64,000 nt of DNA, taken from the NCBI GenBank assembly GCA_030272585.1, contig BSYQ01000005.1:6355501-6419500 (forward strand). The letters run 5' to 3'. A model generated the notes under the pieces. It saw nothing but the letters and a program-made list of their open reading frames with translations. It was not told the DNA's origin and searched no databases. Source of the DNA: Bryopsis sp. KO-2023. Taxonomy: Eukaryota > Chlorophyta > Ulvophyceae > Bryopsidales > Bryopsidaceae. Every line of letters begins with the position of its first letter. Position 1 is the stretch's first letter. Shown here piece after piece: positions 9,942 to 18,563 of the stretch. Both the position numbers and the translations under genes were made by a program.

Positions 9942-12900
9942 TCAGAAGAAGTGCCTGATCTGTGATTTGTGCACTTCTAGGAAAGGTTTCCTACCCCTCC
10001 TGAGTTTGCCATTGATTTCCTCAATCCTGACTCGACTGGGGGAAATCAGTTCCACTATTTTATATGGTCCCTTCCAACTTGCACTGAATTTCTGATCCTT
10101 TTTTTCAGCCCTTGCTGAATCATATAAAAGGACCTCCTCTCCCAGAAAATGATTCCAGTCAGACAATTTTTTCTGTGCATTCACCTTTTCTCTGCTCTCC
10201 TTCAATCTCTGTTGAATTCTATCCCACTCCTTGCTTGATAGTGTCCACACTTTGCATGGTGGCCATCCAGTGGTTCTATTCACCATGTTGCAGACCATCC
10301 AGTTGGCCTTCTGCAGCCAATCATCCCAATACCCTCCATGATCCAACAACAGTACTCTGATTTTAGAAATCAGAGCTCTGTTCCTCCTTTCCACCACTCC
10401 ATTCGCTCTGTGGTGATAAGGGGGTGTCCTCCAAACCTGAATGTGGTTGTCTTTGTACCATGCTCTCATGTCCTTCGAATGGAAGTAGGCAGCTCCATCA
10501 CATAATAGGTTGTCTGGAGATCCATGAGTCGCTATCCACTCACCTAAACACTCTCTGACCTGTTTCCCCTTCACCTCCTTTGTCTTCCAAACCATCGAAT
10601 CACGAGAGAGGTGGTCCACCACCACTACTATATGATTGTGGCCAGACCTACCAGAGGGTAGTGGACCGATGATGTCCATGCCCACTGTTTGACCAGGGTG
10701 GGTTAGATGCCCAGCTCCTCTAAGAAGTTCTTTTTCCTTCTTAGGGGCTACCCTCTGGCAGGTCTGGCAGTACCTCTGAATTTCCTCCAGATCTCCTCTA
10801 TTAGCCTTCCATCCATGTTGTGCACACAGCCATAGCAATTTTTGTGGGCTCCAGTGTCCCTCCTTGTGCAACCGTTCCAGCTGATCTCTGCTCAGCTCTT
10901 TCCCTTCCGCTATCTTGCCCAACTCCTCTCCCCTTGAGCCTCCTGTATATGCATGTCCCAACTCTGTGTTTCCTGACATGCCAGACCTTCCTGAATCACT
11001 CTCTTTAGAGTCCACTGCCTCAGCCTGCTCCAGCACCTGTTCTGTTGATCTGTTGGATCCTCCTGATTCCATGCTTGTGTTTTTACTGATTTGCATCTCT
11101 TGTGGTTCAAGTGCACACACCTGCCCTTGTGTCTGTGTTGGCCTACTGTACCATCTAGACAGGAGATCAGCCCAAGGGTTAGATGTCCCTGGCAGGAATT
11201 GAACCCTCAACCTTCCAGGGGAGGGGTAGTTCTCTGCCAACCAAGCCAAGAGACGCACCACTCGGATGTCCTCCACGACTTCTTTCGGTGCTAACTTCGT
11301 AATCCTTTGCACTGCTGAGTTCGAATCAGTGTGCAGGGTTAGCTGACCCCCAGCCACCACCTGTGAAACCGATTTCAATGCCCATATGAGAGCTTGAAGC
11401 TCCCCCAAATAAGAGCTGACTTTTTCTCCTCCCTTATCCGCACACTTTCGACTGTTGAGGCTGACGATACACCCCTCTGAGGGGGTACCTCTGAACAGAA
11501 CATACCCCCACCCAGAGGATGACCAGTCTGTAAACAGATTATACTCTCCAGAATCTGAATTACCCAACTTGACATTATTAGTCAGTATGGATTTCCATGC
11601 TTCTGCCACCAACTGTTGCATGAGTTTCGGATTCGATCCCTTGGGAAGCTCCAGCAGAGGTTGAATGATGTTATGGAAATTCGGGCAAACTCCCCTGCAG
11701 ACATTAAGCATGCCGACGAATTGACGGACGTCCCTGACGTCGCGCATTTCTGGCAACTGACGCACTTGGTCGTCGACGTAGCGTCGAAGACTGTAGCTCC
11801 CCTTCGTGACCGTGTACCCCAAGTAGGTAACCTCCTTTTGTCTGACGACCGCCTTTGCCCTGTTTATCCGTAATCCCATTTCGTCGAGCCTGGTCAGAAC
11901 ACGTCGCAGGTTCCTGTCATGGCCTTCGACGCCTTCTCCGCCGATTATGAGGTCGTCGACGAAGTTACGACCGGGGTATCCGTGGATAGAGCTCCGGATG
12001 CGGGAGTGGAACAGCCCTGGCGAACAGTTCCATCCCTGTGGAAGGCGGAGGTAAGTGTAATCCCCCTCTCCGGTTTCAAACGCGAAGAGGGGCTGGAGCG
12101 AATCGCAAACGTCCACCTGGAAGAAGCCCTGCTCCAGATCCAGGACGGTGAAGTAGTCCCACTCAGGTGGGATCGACTTCAGCACATCCCGGACATGGAG
12201 CAGGGACGTCTTCCAGGCGTCGGAGTACGAGTTCAGCAAACGGAAATCCACCGTCTTACGGACCTTTCCATTCGGCTTCCTTAGGAAAAGTACGGGGGAG
12301 AACAGAGCCCGCTCGCCGACGCCCAGAGGACGGATGACGCCCTGTCCCTGCAACGAGGTAAGAAGTTTCCGAATCTCCTTAGGCGCGACGTCAGTGGCGT
12401 AGTACCGTATCCCCGTGTTGTGCAGCGGAATCCTGTGGAAGGGAACGCGCCATTTCACCTCCCTGTGGCAAACCCGAAGAGGAGTAGCAGTCGCCTTTGC
12501 GTCTCTGCTAAGGTCGTCACGAATCACGTTCGGAAATTCGCGTCGCCAGTATTCCACTGAGCCTGTATCCTCCGTCTCTGACTGCGTTTCCGGCGTGCAG
12601 GCAGGTTGTTCCTGAGTGGTTTGAACCATAGCCGTGTGTCCGGTCCAAAGTGTTTCCCCTGTCCCTACTGCTGTGGTGTTGTCAAGAAGGTCGTCAGCCA
12701 CCTCCTCCCAAATCGTCGACAGTTGAGAGTAAGGGGATGTTGTGTGTTCGCTGAAGCTTCTGCCTGGCGGTTTTCCCCTGAGGGCTTCCCAGTACTTCCA
12801 GAGATCAAGGTGCTCCTGTTCCACTGTCTCCCCTACCCCCCCCCTGGGTGAGCAGAGTAATTTTTCCTCTTGAAGGAGAGAGACTGAACTCTGGTTTTTC

Positions 12901-15900
12901 CCCAGTATGTCACTGTTAGTGGGACTCTCAGTAGTTACAGTCTGTCCCTCATTTTGTTTCTCCACTGCCCCTACATTTTGTTTTTCCACTGCCCCTACTT
13001 TCCCCCCCCTGGGTGAGCAGTCCCCTTTTGCCCTTTGTGAACTCTGGACTGTACTCTGGATCTGTCCCAGTGATTCCCTGTCTGTTGGACTCTCAGGAGC
13101 TACAGCTTTGCTATCTTGCAGCAGAGTGCTGTGTGCAGTCAGGCTGTGAGGTGTGAGGGCACTCTGGGTGCCTTGATGTTCCCCACATGTATGTCCCTCT
13201 CCCCCCCTTTGTAAGTCCCTCCATTGATCCTGCTGGGGGGTGGAGAATGTACCCTGGCTTGTCCCCAGTGTAGCACTGTTTGCAGGACTCTCAGTAGCCA
13301 CATTCCCCGCCTGTGTGTGGAATTTCGACTGCTGTACTCCTCCCTGAGTATCTGGCTTGGGTAAGTGGTGTACAGCCCCTGAACTGCTGGTCTGTAAGTC
13401 AAAATTCTTTCCTCCTCTTTCCCTATCTGATCTGATGAACCGGCTGGTAGCATCAGAGCTATTGGGCTGACATTCAAAGTCTGTGTTTGATGTCTGTGTT
13501 CTCCCCTCATTCTCAGAGTCCTTCCCCTCAATCCTGTCCCTGAGTGTATAGTGCATAGCTGAACGCACATCCAGTTCTGTGAGAGAGGCTGTGCTCTGGC
13601 TCTTCCTCAGTGTTGCACTGTTTGTTGGATTCTCAGTAGCTACAGCCTCACTGTTATGTGTTGTTAAACTCTGTACCTCACACCCATCCCCTGAGCTGAG
13701 ATGCTGTTGTCCAGAGTCAGAACTGATGGTCGGTCTATCCCTGTTTTGGACAGCAGTCGATAGTACTCTACTTTCCCCCTCTGGGCTCAACTGCTGTTCT
13801 GCAGATGCAAGCTGGCCTGTTTGTGACTCACAGTCATTCGTTGGTGGAAAAGAAACCTTTTTACATCCTCCATCTCCCTGTGATTCTATTCCAGAACATC
13901 CCCCCTCCTCAGATTCCACTTCCTGTGGTGGGAAAGAAACTTTTAGACATCCTCCATCTCCCTTCTTTTCAATCCCAAAACACCCCTCCTCCTCAGGTTC
14001 CACTTCCTCCTTCTCTCTGAGATCCAAACCATGGGGCAGTAAACCATCCTCCTCTTGTTCGACACATCCCTCCTCTGCTCCTCCTTCCTCTATCACCACC
14101 GGCGTTCCCTCAGCCACCCTGAAGCTAACCAAACACAGTTTTGCAGTAAGCATCCTTGCCTCCAGCTGGGCGTTATACAGCGTGAGTCGAACTCTTCCGT
14201 CGGAGTTCGTCGTCACAGAGTGAAGGAGGTTTTGGGGTTGTCCTATGGCCATTAACGAAAACAGGCCAGGCCCAGTAATTCGAAAAGGGAGAACAACCGT
14301 TTTAATCGCGTAGGGTCCCAGAACCAACGACGAGCCCAGGGGTAAACGAAACTCCCCATCCTTCCCCACTAAACGAATCCTGCGTCCCTTTTTCGTGTGA
14401 GGGTCTTGCAGCACTCGAACAACACCCCGTTCTGACTCTCCCGACTTCTCCCCTACCTTCATGACTGCGTGACAAGGGATGGATGTTCCATTCTTGCCCC
14501 AGAGGCAGTTGCGAGCGCAGTCGACAGTAAGGGAAAGATGCGCGAGTAGAGGGACGCCCAGGATAATCTGGGATGTGTTTTCCGAAACCAGAAACACTTC
14601 TTTTCCCTCCCACGGTCCTATTTTGACGTCGAGCGTCACCGTCCCTCGCACGTTCTCCTTGCTTCCGTTGAACCCGGTCAGCGTTAACACTCCTTTCGGA
14701 GGAGCGACTCCCCATCCGTGTCTTTGACAAACCTTCCACGGCATGATGGAGCATCCACTTCCACTGTCGACCAACGCTTCGAAGAGTTGATTACTTCCTC
14801 TCTGTTCTCCTTCCAACCTGAGTTTCACACGAAGCTGCTTGCGCACTGTATCTCCAGCGGGTGTCCCTGCTGCGACCGAATGGCACGCCGACGACGACTG
14901 CTCGTTTTGTATTGCCTCCAGCAGCTCGCCGAAAGCATCGTCGTCCACGCTCGCCACCTGCGCTCTCCTCTTCGTCCGGCACTGCGCTTCCCAGTGCCCT
15001 TTCCGTCCGCAAAACTGGCAGAAAGGGGTCTCGCCTGTCCGAGTAGGTGGCCGGTCCGCCACCAGAACTTTCGTTCCCGCATTAGGTTCTGCTTTAGCCT
15101 CCACTTTCCCTTCTGTCTTTCCCTCCTCATCCTTCTTCACTTCCGCGAGCACTGCTTCCCTGTACTCCGTCCTCCTCTTCATTCGATCCAACAGCTCCCG
15201 AAGTCCGCTGAAGGTCAGTTTTTCGAACTCTGTTTCCACCACAACGCGGCTCAACACTCTTCCCGGTAACCGGGCTACGAGTAACCTGACCGCTTTTTTC
15301 TCCTCTTCCACCTCCGCTGCTTGTCCAGTGTTTAAAAACATCAAGAAATAACGCTGCAAAAATTCCAACTCCGTCTCCCCCTCCGTTTGTTGCAGCCGCC
15401 GAAGTCTGTCCAACGTGGCTGATCCCTCCGTCGAAACCGAAGCCGCAGGCGCCGCGCTCCCGAGCTCCAAAACTTCCCTCCTCATCGCCGTCTCTGTTCT
15501 ACGCCGCCGTAACCATGCAGAACCCTTGTCGAGGAACTTCAGGAGGTACCCCAGCAGAAGCGAGGAGGCGATCCCAGCTCCGACCAGGTTGGCGTTGGAT
15601 CCCCGCAGGACACCCCAGAGCTTGTGCATCCTGTCTGCAAGCTGCACAAGCTCCAGGGTGTCCCACGCAGCAGCGGGGTTCGGTGAAGGGGAGGGTAGGG
15701 CACGATGTGAGTGTCGATGTCTGATCGACCACATCAGCCTCTGCCAGAGCTCGTGTGGAGACGTTCTGGGCGTGTGAGGCGTAGAGAATGGAGGAGGTGA
15801 TGGGGGATACGTTGCTGGCGCCCTTCCGGCTGGTGTTGCCGGCGCCGCATTTTGATCTGATATCGTCGGTGGTCGCTGTAACAGCAGCGACATACCGGCT

Positions 15901-15953
15901 AGTAGAGCCAAGCCCCCAAAGGCCAGGATCCACCCTGTTCGCTCCGAAACCAT
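9942..15953 (-). CDS. Ty3/gypsy Gag-Pol polyprotein, 2,003 aa
   Basis: One frame encodes the whole polyprotein. I start it at the ATG at 15953, because upstream codons in the frame reach into the LTR without an ATG. Two hydrophobic segments, at residues about 7-25 and 122-141, precede the capsid region, which is unusual for Gag. A CCHC zinc knuckle lies at 312-325 (C312, C315, H320, C325). The aspartic protease motif DSG is at 397-399. A long spacer (about 600-1130) rich in Glu, Ser, Gln and Gly precedes reverse transcriptase, whose catalytic box is FVDD near residue 1333. RNase H (FTDWSSS near 1476) and integrase follow, the latter with an HHCC zinc region and D,D,E residues in GMDIIG, LLCDGAAYF and GVVERRN. 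No stop or frameshift is present, so the copy looks coding-competent. The stop is at 9942, about 200 bases before the 3' LTR. Confidence 0.93.
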   Translation of the reverse strand: MVSERTGWILAFGGLALLAGMSLLLQRPPTISDQNAAPATPAGRAPATYPPSPPPFSTPHTPRTSPHELWQRLMWSIRHRHSHRALPSPSPNPAAAWDTLELVQLADRMHKLWGVLRGSNANLVGAGIASSLLLGYLLKFLDKGSAWLRRRRTETAMRREVLELGSAAPAASVSTEGSATLDRLRRLQQTEGETELEFLQRYFLMFLNTGQAAEVEEEKKAVRLLVARLPGRVLSRVVVETEFEKLTFSGLRELLDRMKRRTEYREAVLAEVKKDEEGKTEGKVEAKAEPNAGTKVLVADRPPTRTGETPFCQFCGRKGHWEAQCRTKRRAQVASVDDDAFGELLEAIQNEQSSSACHSVAAGTPAGDTVRKQLRVKLRLEGEQRGSNQLFEALVDSGSGCSIMPWKVCQRHGWGVAPPKGVLTLTGFNGSKENVRGTVTLDVKIGPWEGKEVFLVSENTSQIILGVPLLAHLSLTVDCARNCLWGKNGTSIPCHAVMKVGEKSGESERGVVRVLQDPHTKKGRRIRLVGKDGEFRLPLGSSLVLGPYAIKTVVLPFRITGPGLFSLMAIGQPQNLLHSVTTNSDGRVRLTLYNAQLEARMLTAKLCLVSFRVAEGTPVVIEEGGAEEGCVEQEEDGLLPHGLDLREKEEVEPEEEGCFGIEKKGDGGCLKVSFPPQEVESEEGGCSGIESQGDGGCKKVSFPPTNDCESQTGQLASAEQQLSPEGESRVLSTAVQNRDRPTISSDSGQQHLSSGDGCEVQSLTTHNSEAVATENPTNSATLRKSQSTASLTELDVRSAMHYTLRDRIEGKDSENEGRTQTSNTDFECQPNSSDATSRFIRSDRERGGKNFDLQTSSSGAVHHLPKPDTQGGVQQSKFHTQAGNVATESPANSATLGTSQGTFSTPQQDQWRDLQRGGEGHTCGEHQGTQSALTPHSLTAHSTLLQDSKAVAPESPTDRESLGQIQSTVQSSQRAKGDCSPRGGKVGAVEKQNVGAVEKQNEGQTVTTESPTNSDILGKNQSSVSLLQEEKLLCSPRGGVGETVEQEHLDLWKYWEALRGKPPGRSFSEHTTSPYSQLSTIWEEVADDLLDNTTAVGTGETLWTGHTAMVQTTQEQPACTPETQSETEDTGSVEYWRREFPNVIRDDLSRDAKATATPLRVCHREVKWRVPFHRIPLHNTGIRYYATDVAPKEIRKLLTSLQGQGVIRPLGVGERALFSPVLFLRKPNGKVRKTVDFRLLNSYSDAWKTSLLHVRDVLKSIPPEWDYFTVLDLEQGFFQVDVCDSLQPLFAFETGEGDYTYLRLPQGWNCSPGLFHSRIRSSIHGYPGRNFVDDLIIGGEGVEGHDRNLRRVLTRLDEMGLRINRAKAVVRQKEVTYLGYTVTKGSYSLRRYVDDQVRQLPEMRDVRDVRQFVGMLNVCRGVCPNFHNIIQPLLELPKGSNPKLMQQLVAEAWKSILTNNVKLGNSDSGEYNLFTDWSSSGWGYVLFRGTPSEGCIVSLNSRKCADKGGEKVSSYLGELQALIWALKSVSQVVAGGQLTLHTDSNSAVQRITKLAPKEVVEDIRVVRLLAWLAENYPSPGRLRVQFLPGTSNPWADLLSRWYSRPTQTQGQVCALEPQEMQISKNTSMESGGSNRSTEQVLEQAEAVDSKESDSGRSGMSGNTELGHAYTGGSRGEELGKIAEGKELSRDQLERLHKEGHWSPQKLLWLCAQHGWKANRGDLEEIQRYCQTCQRVAPKKEKELLRGAGHLTHPGQTVGMDIIGPLPSGRSGHNHIVVVVDHLSRDSMVWKTKEVKGKQVRECLGEWIATHGSPDNLLCDGAAYFHSKDMRAWYKDNHIQVWRTPPYHHRANGVVERRNRALISKIRVLLLDHGGYWDDWLQKANWMVCNMVNRTTGWPPCKVWTLSSKEWDRIQQRLKESREKVNAQKKLSDWNHFLGEEVLLYDSARAEKKDQKFSASWKGPYKIVELISPSRVRIEEINGKLRRGRKPFLEVHKSQIRHFF
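15934..15952 (-). promoter_or_regulatory. Primer binding site, initiator-tRNA-Met-like
   Basis: Directly after the 5' LTR the minus strand reads TGGTTTCGGAGCGAACAGG. Its first twelve bases differ from the common retrotransposon primer site TGGTATCAGAGC, complementary to initiator tRNA-Met, at two positions. Placement flush with the LTR supports the call; the exact primer tRNA is inferred. The site lies inside the Gag coding sequence. Confidence 0.7.
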
Positions 15954-16281
15954 GTTGTTACTGGAAGAACGAGCCTTCCGCAAAAAAAAGTCTTACAACA
16001 AAAAAAGACAACCCCGAACTCCCGTTCACAGACTTTCCTTCCCGACTCACTCAACTCTCACACTTCCTCCACTGACTCATACCTCGTACTTCTAACGTAA
16101 AACCCCTACTGCCATGGGCTTCTCACCCGCACTGACCAGTCGATTCAACAGATTTGACATCGCTCTCAGAGTCAAATCGTGTGGTAGTACTTTCATTAGA
16201 AATGAGTGTCCGTTGTGTGGATTTGTTGATGTGACGCTCTTATGTCTGTCTTTCAGTACTTGTGTTCTACCCGGTCCAACA
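15953..16281 (-). repeat. 5' LTR of Ty3/gypsy element
   Basis: This 329-bp repeat is the promoter-bearing LTR in the element's orientation. Its inner edge supplies the A of the Gag ATG. The outer edge abuts ACTG, the probable target duplication. Confidence 0.95.
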
Positions 16282-16856
16282 ACTGGTTGGTGGAACAGAC
16301 CCAATAACACTCACCGAAGCAACAGGCTTTCGAAAACGATGAAGTGAGCTCAAAAGGGTACAGATGGTAAGAGAGAAACTAATTTAAGATGCGGAGGGAA
16401 ATCTCTTCAGCACCAAATAAAAACCTTAAGATAAAATGAATGGAAGGACCAAAAAAAACAAAACCGCCAGATTCTGCAAGAATTTCTTTTCGTCCCCCTG
16501 ATTTCAACACGTCATTATAATCGGGTGGACTGATCAAACCAAAACTCCATGTCACACAGAGAATCGATTCTGCCAGCACAGAAGTTTTATCCTCACCATC
16601 TTGAGATTTTACGATCAGTCATTATGAAGTTTTCATGAACACGTGGGTACCTACGTAAACATCCACTCACGAAAATCTCACGTTTTACGTATAAAAACAC
16701 ACAGCGGAAGCAAGGAAACGAAACACCTGCAACTATCGACTCTCGTCTATCGCTTTCAGTTCTCCAGAAACCGGCGAATATGTCCAGCGGTATGGATAAC
16801 CTCTGTGCTCATAGCGTCACGGTGTCTTCAAGCGTTTGCTAGAGTGTGCGCGAAAG

Positions 16857-17477
16857 ATGCTTTTGTATGTCGCAGATCAGAGCGTCGAGGTCACTTACCT
16901 CCGCCATCGCCTCCAAACGCTCCGTGAGAACTACAAGGAGCTCACAGCGTCATACCTGGCACTCCGCGAGCGTGGGAACGGGGCCCACGCTCGCGTCGAG
17001 AGCTTCCTGTACAGGATGTCGCCCACCCCCTCGCGCTTCACCAGATGGCTCCGTGCCCTTTTCTGTCTTCCGCCCTTCCCCAAAGAGGAAGCTGTGTGGC
17101 AAGGGGAAGGGTCCTGGCTTCTCGGCGTCGAAGCTCAAAGGTAAGAAAGCGAAATTCACTTGAAATCAACCGAAAACAATTGCGTGTGTCTGCAGAAACT
17201 CAACGTTCCACTTTATGTTTCCTCAGCAGGGGTCTTTCTCCGGTGTCGGTACTCCCTAGGAGCTATGAGATTTTCGAGATTTCCTTGCTTTGTGAGATTC
17301 TGTCACACTTGTAACTCGTTTCGTTTCGTTTGAGCAGCGAAACCTGAGTGCGTTTGGTGGTGTTTCTTTTTTAACAGAATAGGGAACCCCTTCGTCACCC
17401 CCACCACCTCCATCAGCGAGCCCTCCACCCCCATCACCACTGTCGTCGAGCCCTCGCCCAGCCACACGGGGGCTTGA
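16857..17477 (+). CDS. Small spliced gene of unknown function
   Basis: Exon 1 (16857-17140) starts at an ATG and encodes about 94 residues, with an amphipathic segment near VTYLRHRLQTLRENYKEL that may form a coiled coil, then a basic region. A donor AAG|GTAAGA at 17141 and acceptor TTTTAACAG ending at 17377 join in phase 2 to exon 2 (17378-17477). Exon 2 adds about 32 residues rich in Pro, Thr and Ser before TGA. An AATAAA hexamer follows at 17492-17497. The C-ending codons and the matched phases argue for a real gene of about 127 residues. No domain is recognised, and an upstream coding exon cannot be excluded. Confidence 0.5.
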
Positions 17478-18563
17478 TTTTTTTAATTTTCAATAAAGGG
17501 AAACAATTGGGGTCTTTTGTGAAAGACACTTTTTTAACAGTTTTTTGAGTAATTTTATAAATGTGAAACTTCTTTCCAAAGGTCCTGTTGAGCAAATATC
17601 TTCGAGTTCCTGTACAATGATCTATAGTCAGAAAAATCCAGTATTGACAGTTTGCTAATCAGTCTGTCAGGTCAATTTAAAGGTCATTGTTGGATGATCG
17701 ACCCCCCAGTGTTTTACTCTTTTAGCACACAAGAAAGCCATGCGTACACATGTGATGGTCACACATGCAAGCTTGCTTAAGCCAGGTTTTGGTTCTGGTC
17801 GTGAATACTAAGGGTGGTTCAGGCACCCTCACTAATTTGCATTGCAAAACCACCACACTCTGTTAGATAAACATTGGGTTACCCATCACAATTGGGTGGT
17901 GTATCATAAAGTACTGCTGAGACAGAATTATTCTTTTCCTGGATTGATTATTCTTTTCCATTGAGGCTGCAACTCCACCACAAACGACTATGAAATTGTA
18001 TTGCACAGGAGAATGTGTCGATGTGGTTCTCTATTTTTCCAGTGGGACTTTGTGTCTGTCAAGGAGCAATGACCTGGATCTAGATCTGGGACGAGGGGAA
18101 AGCGAGGGTAAAATGCTCAATAACTTCCCTCATCGCATGTGAACCAAAAAAAAAAAAAAAAAGAATCAAACACTGGCCAGAAAGTTATTCCATGCTCCCA
18201 ACAAGAAAATCCCCGATCAGCCAAATCACCTCAAAAAAACACACCCTCATCTTCTTTCCTCCCTCTCCCCCCTACCTCACCATTCCAATAACAATCGGAA
18301 ACCCCTGAATTGAGACGGTTAATGTGGAACAATTCATCAGCAAAAAAAAAGACAAACACATTCTGCAGTCTTACCCCCAAAAACGAAACCCCCCACCCAC
18401 CCTCTCAAAAAGAACCCCCTGCCATCTTTCCGAAACTAACCCAGGAAAAAAAAGGGGGGAATAAAAAAGAGCCGGTCAAAAGAATAGGTAAAGAATAAGT
18501 TGAAAGATATTCATTTGATCTAGTTTTTTGTGCATTTTCAAGGGGGACTCTCTATCTTTTTTC
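17478..18563. other. Intergenic between two convergent genes
   Basis: This stretch holds the 3' flanks of the small gene at 16857-17477 and of the methionyl-tRNA synthetase. It contains a polyadenylation hexamer at 17492 and a 17-base A run near 18150. I see no supportable coding sequence. Confidence 0.5.

Larger units (their letters stand above)
9414..16281 (-). mobile_element. Ty3/gypsy LTR retrotransposon, apparently complete
   Basis: Two 329-bp direct repeats (9414-9742 and 15953-16281) start TGTTG and end CAACA and flank a single long minus-strand Gag-Pol frame. I see two mismatches between the LTRs, TT versus CC near position 318, so insertion looks recent. The 4-mer ACTG lies immediately outside both LTRs (9410-9413, 16282-16285) and is the probable target duplication. 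Enzyme order is protease, reverse transcriptase, RNase H, integrase, which defines Ty3/gypsy (Metaviridae) rather than Copia. The integrase ends in a GPY/F-type module (WKGPYKIVE) without a chromodomain that I can recognise. A clear polypurine tract next to the 3' LTR is not obvious. The element lies 88 bases from the 3.0-kb TIR element. Confidence 0.95.
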
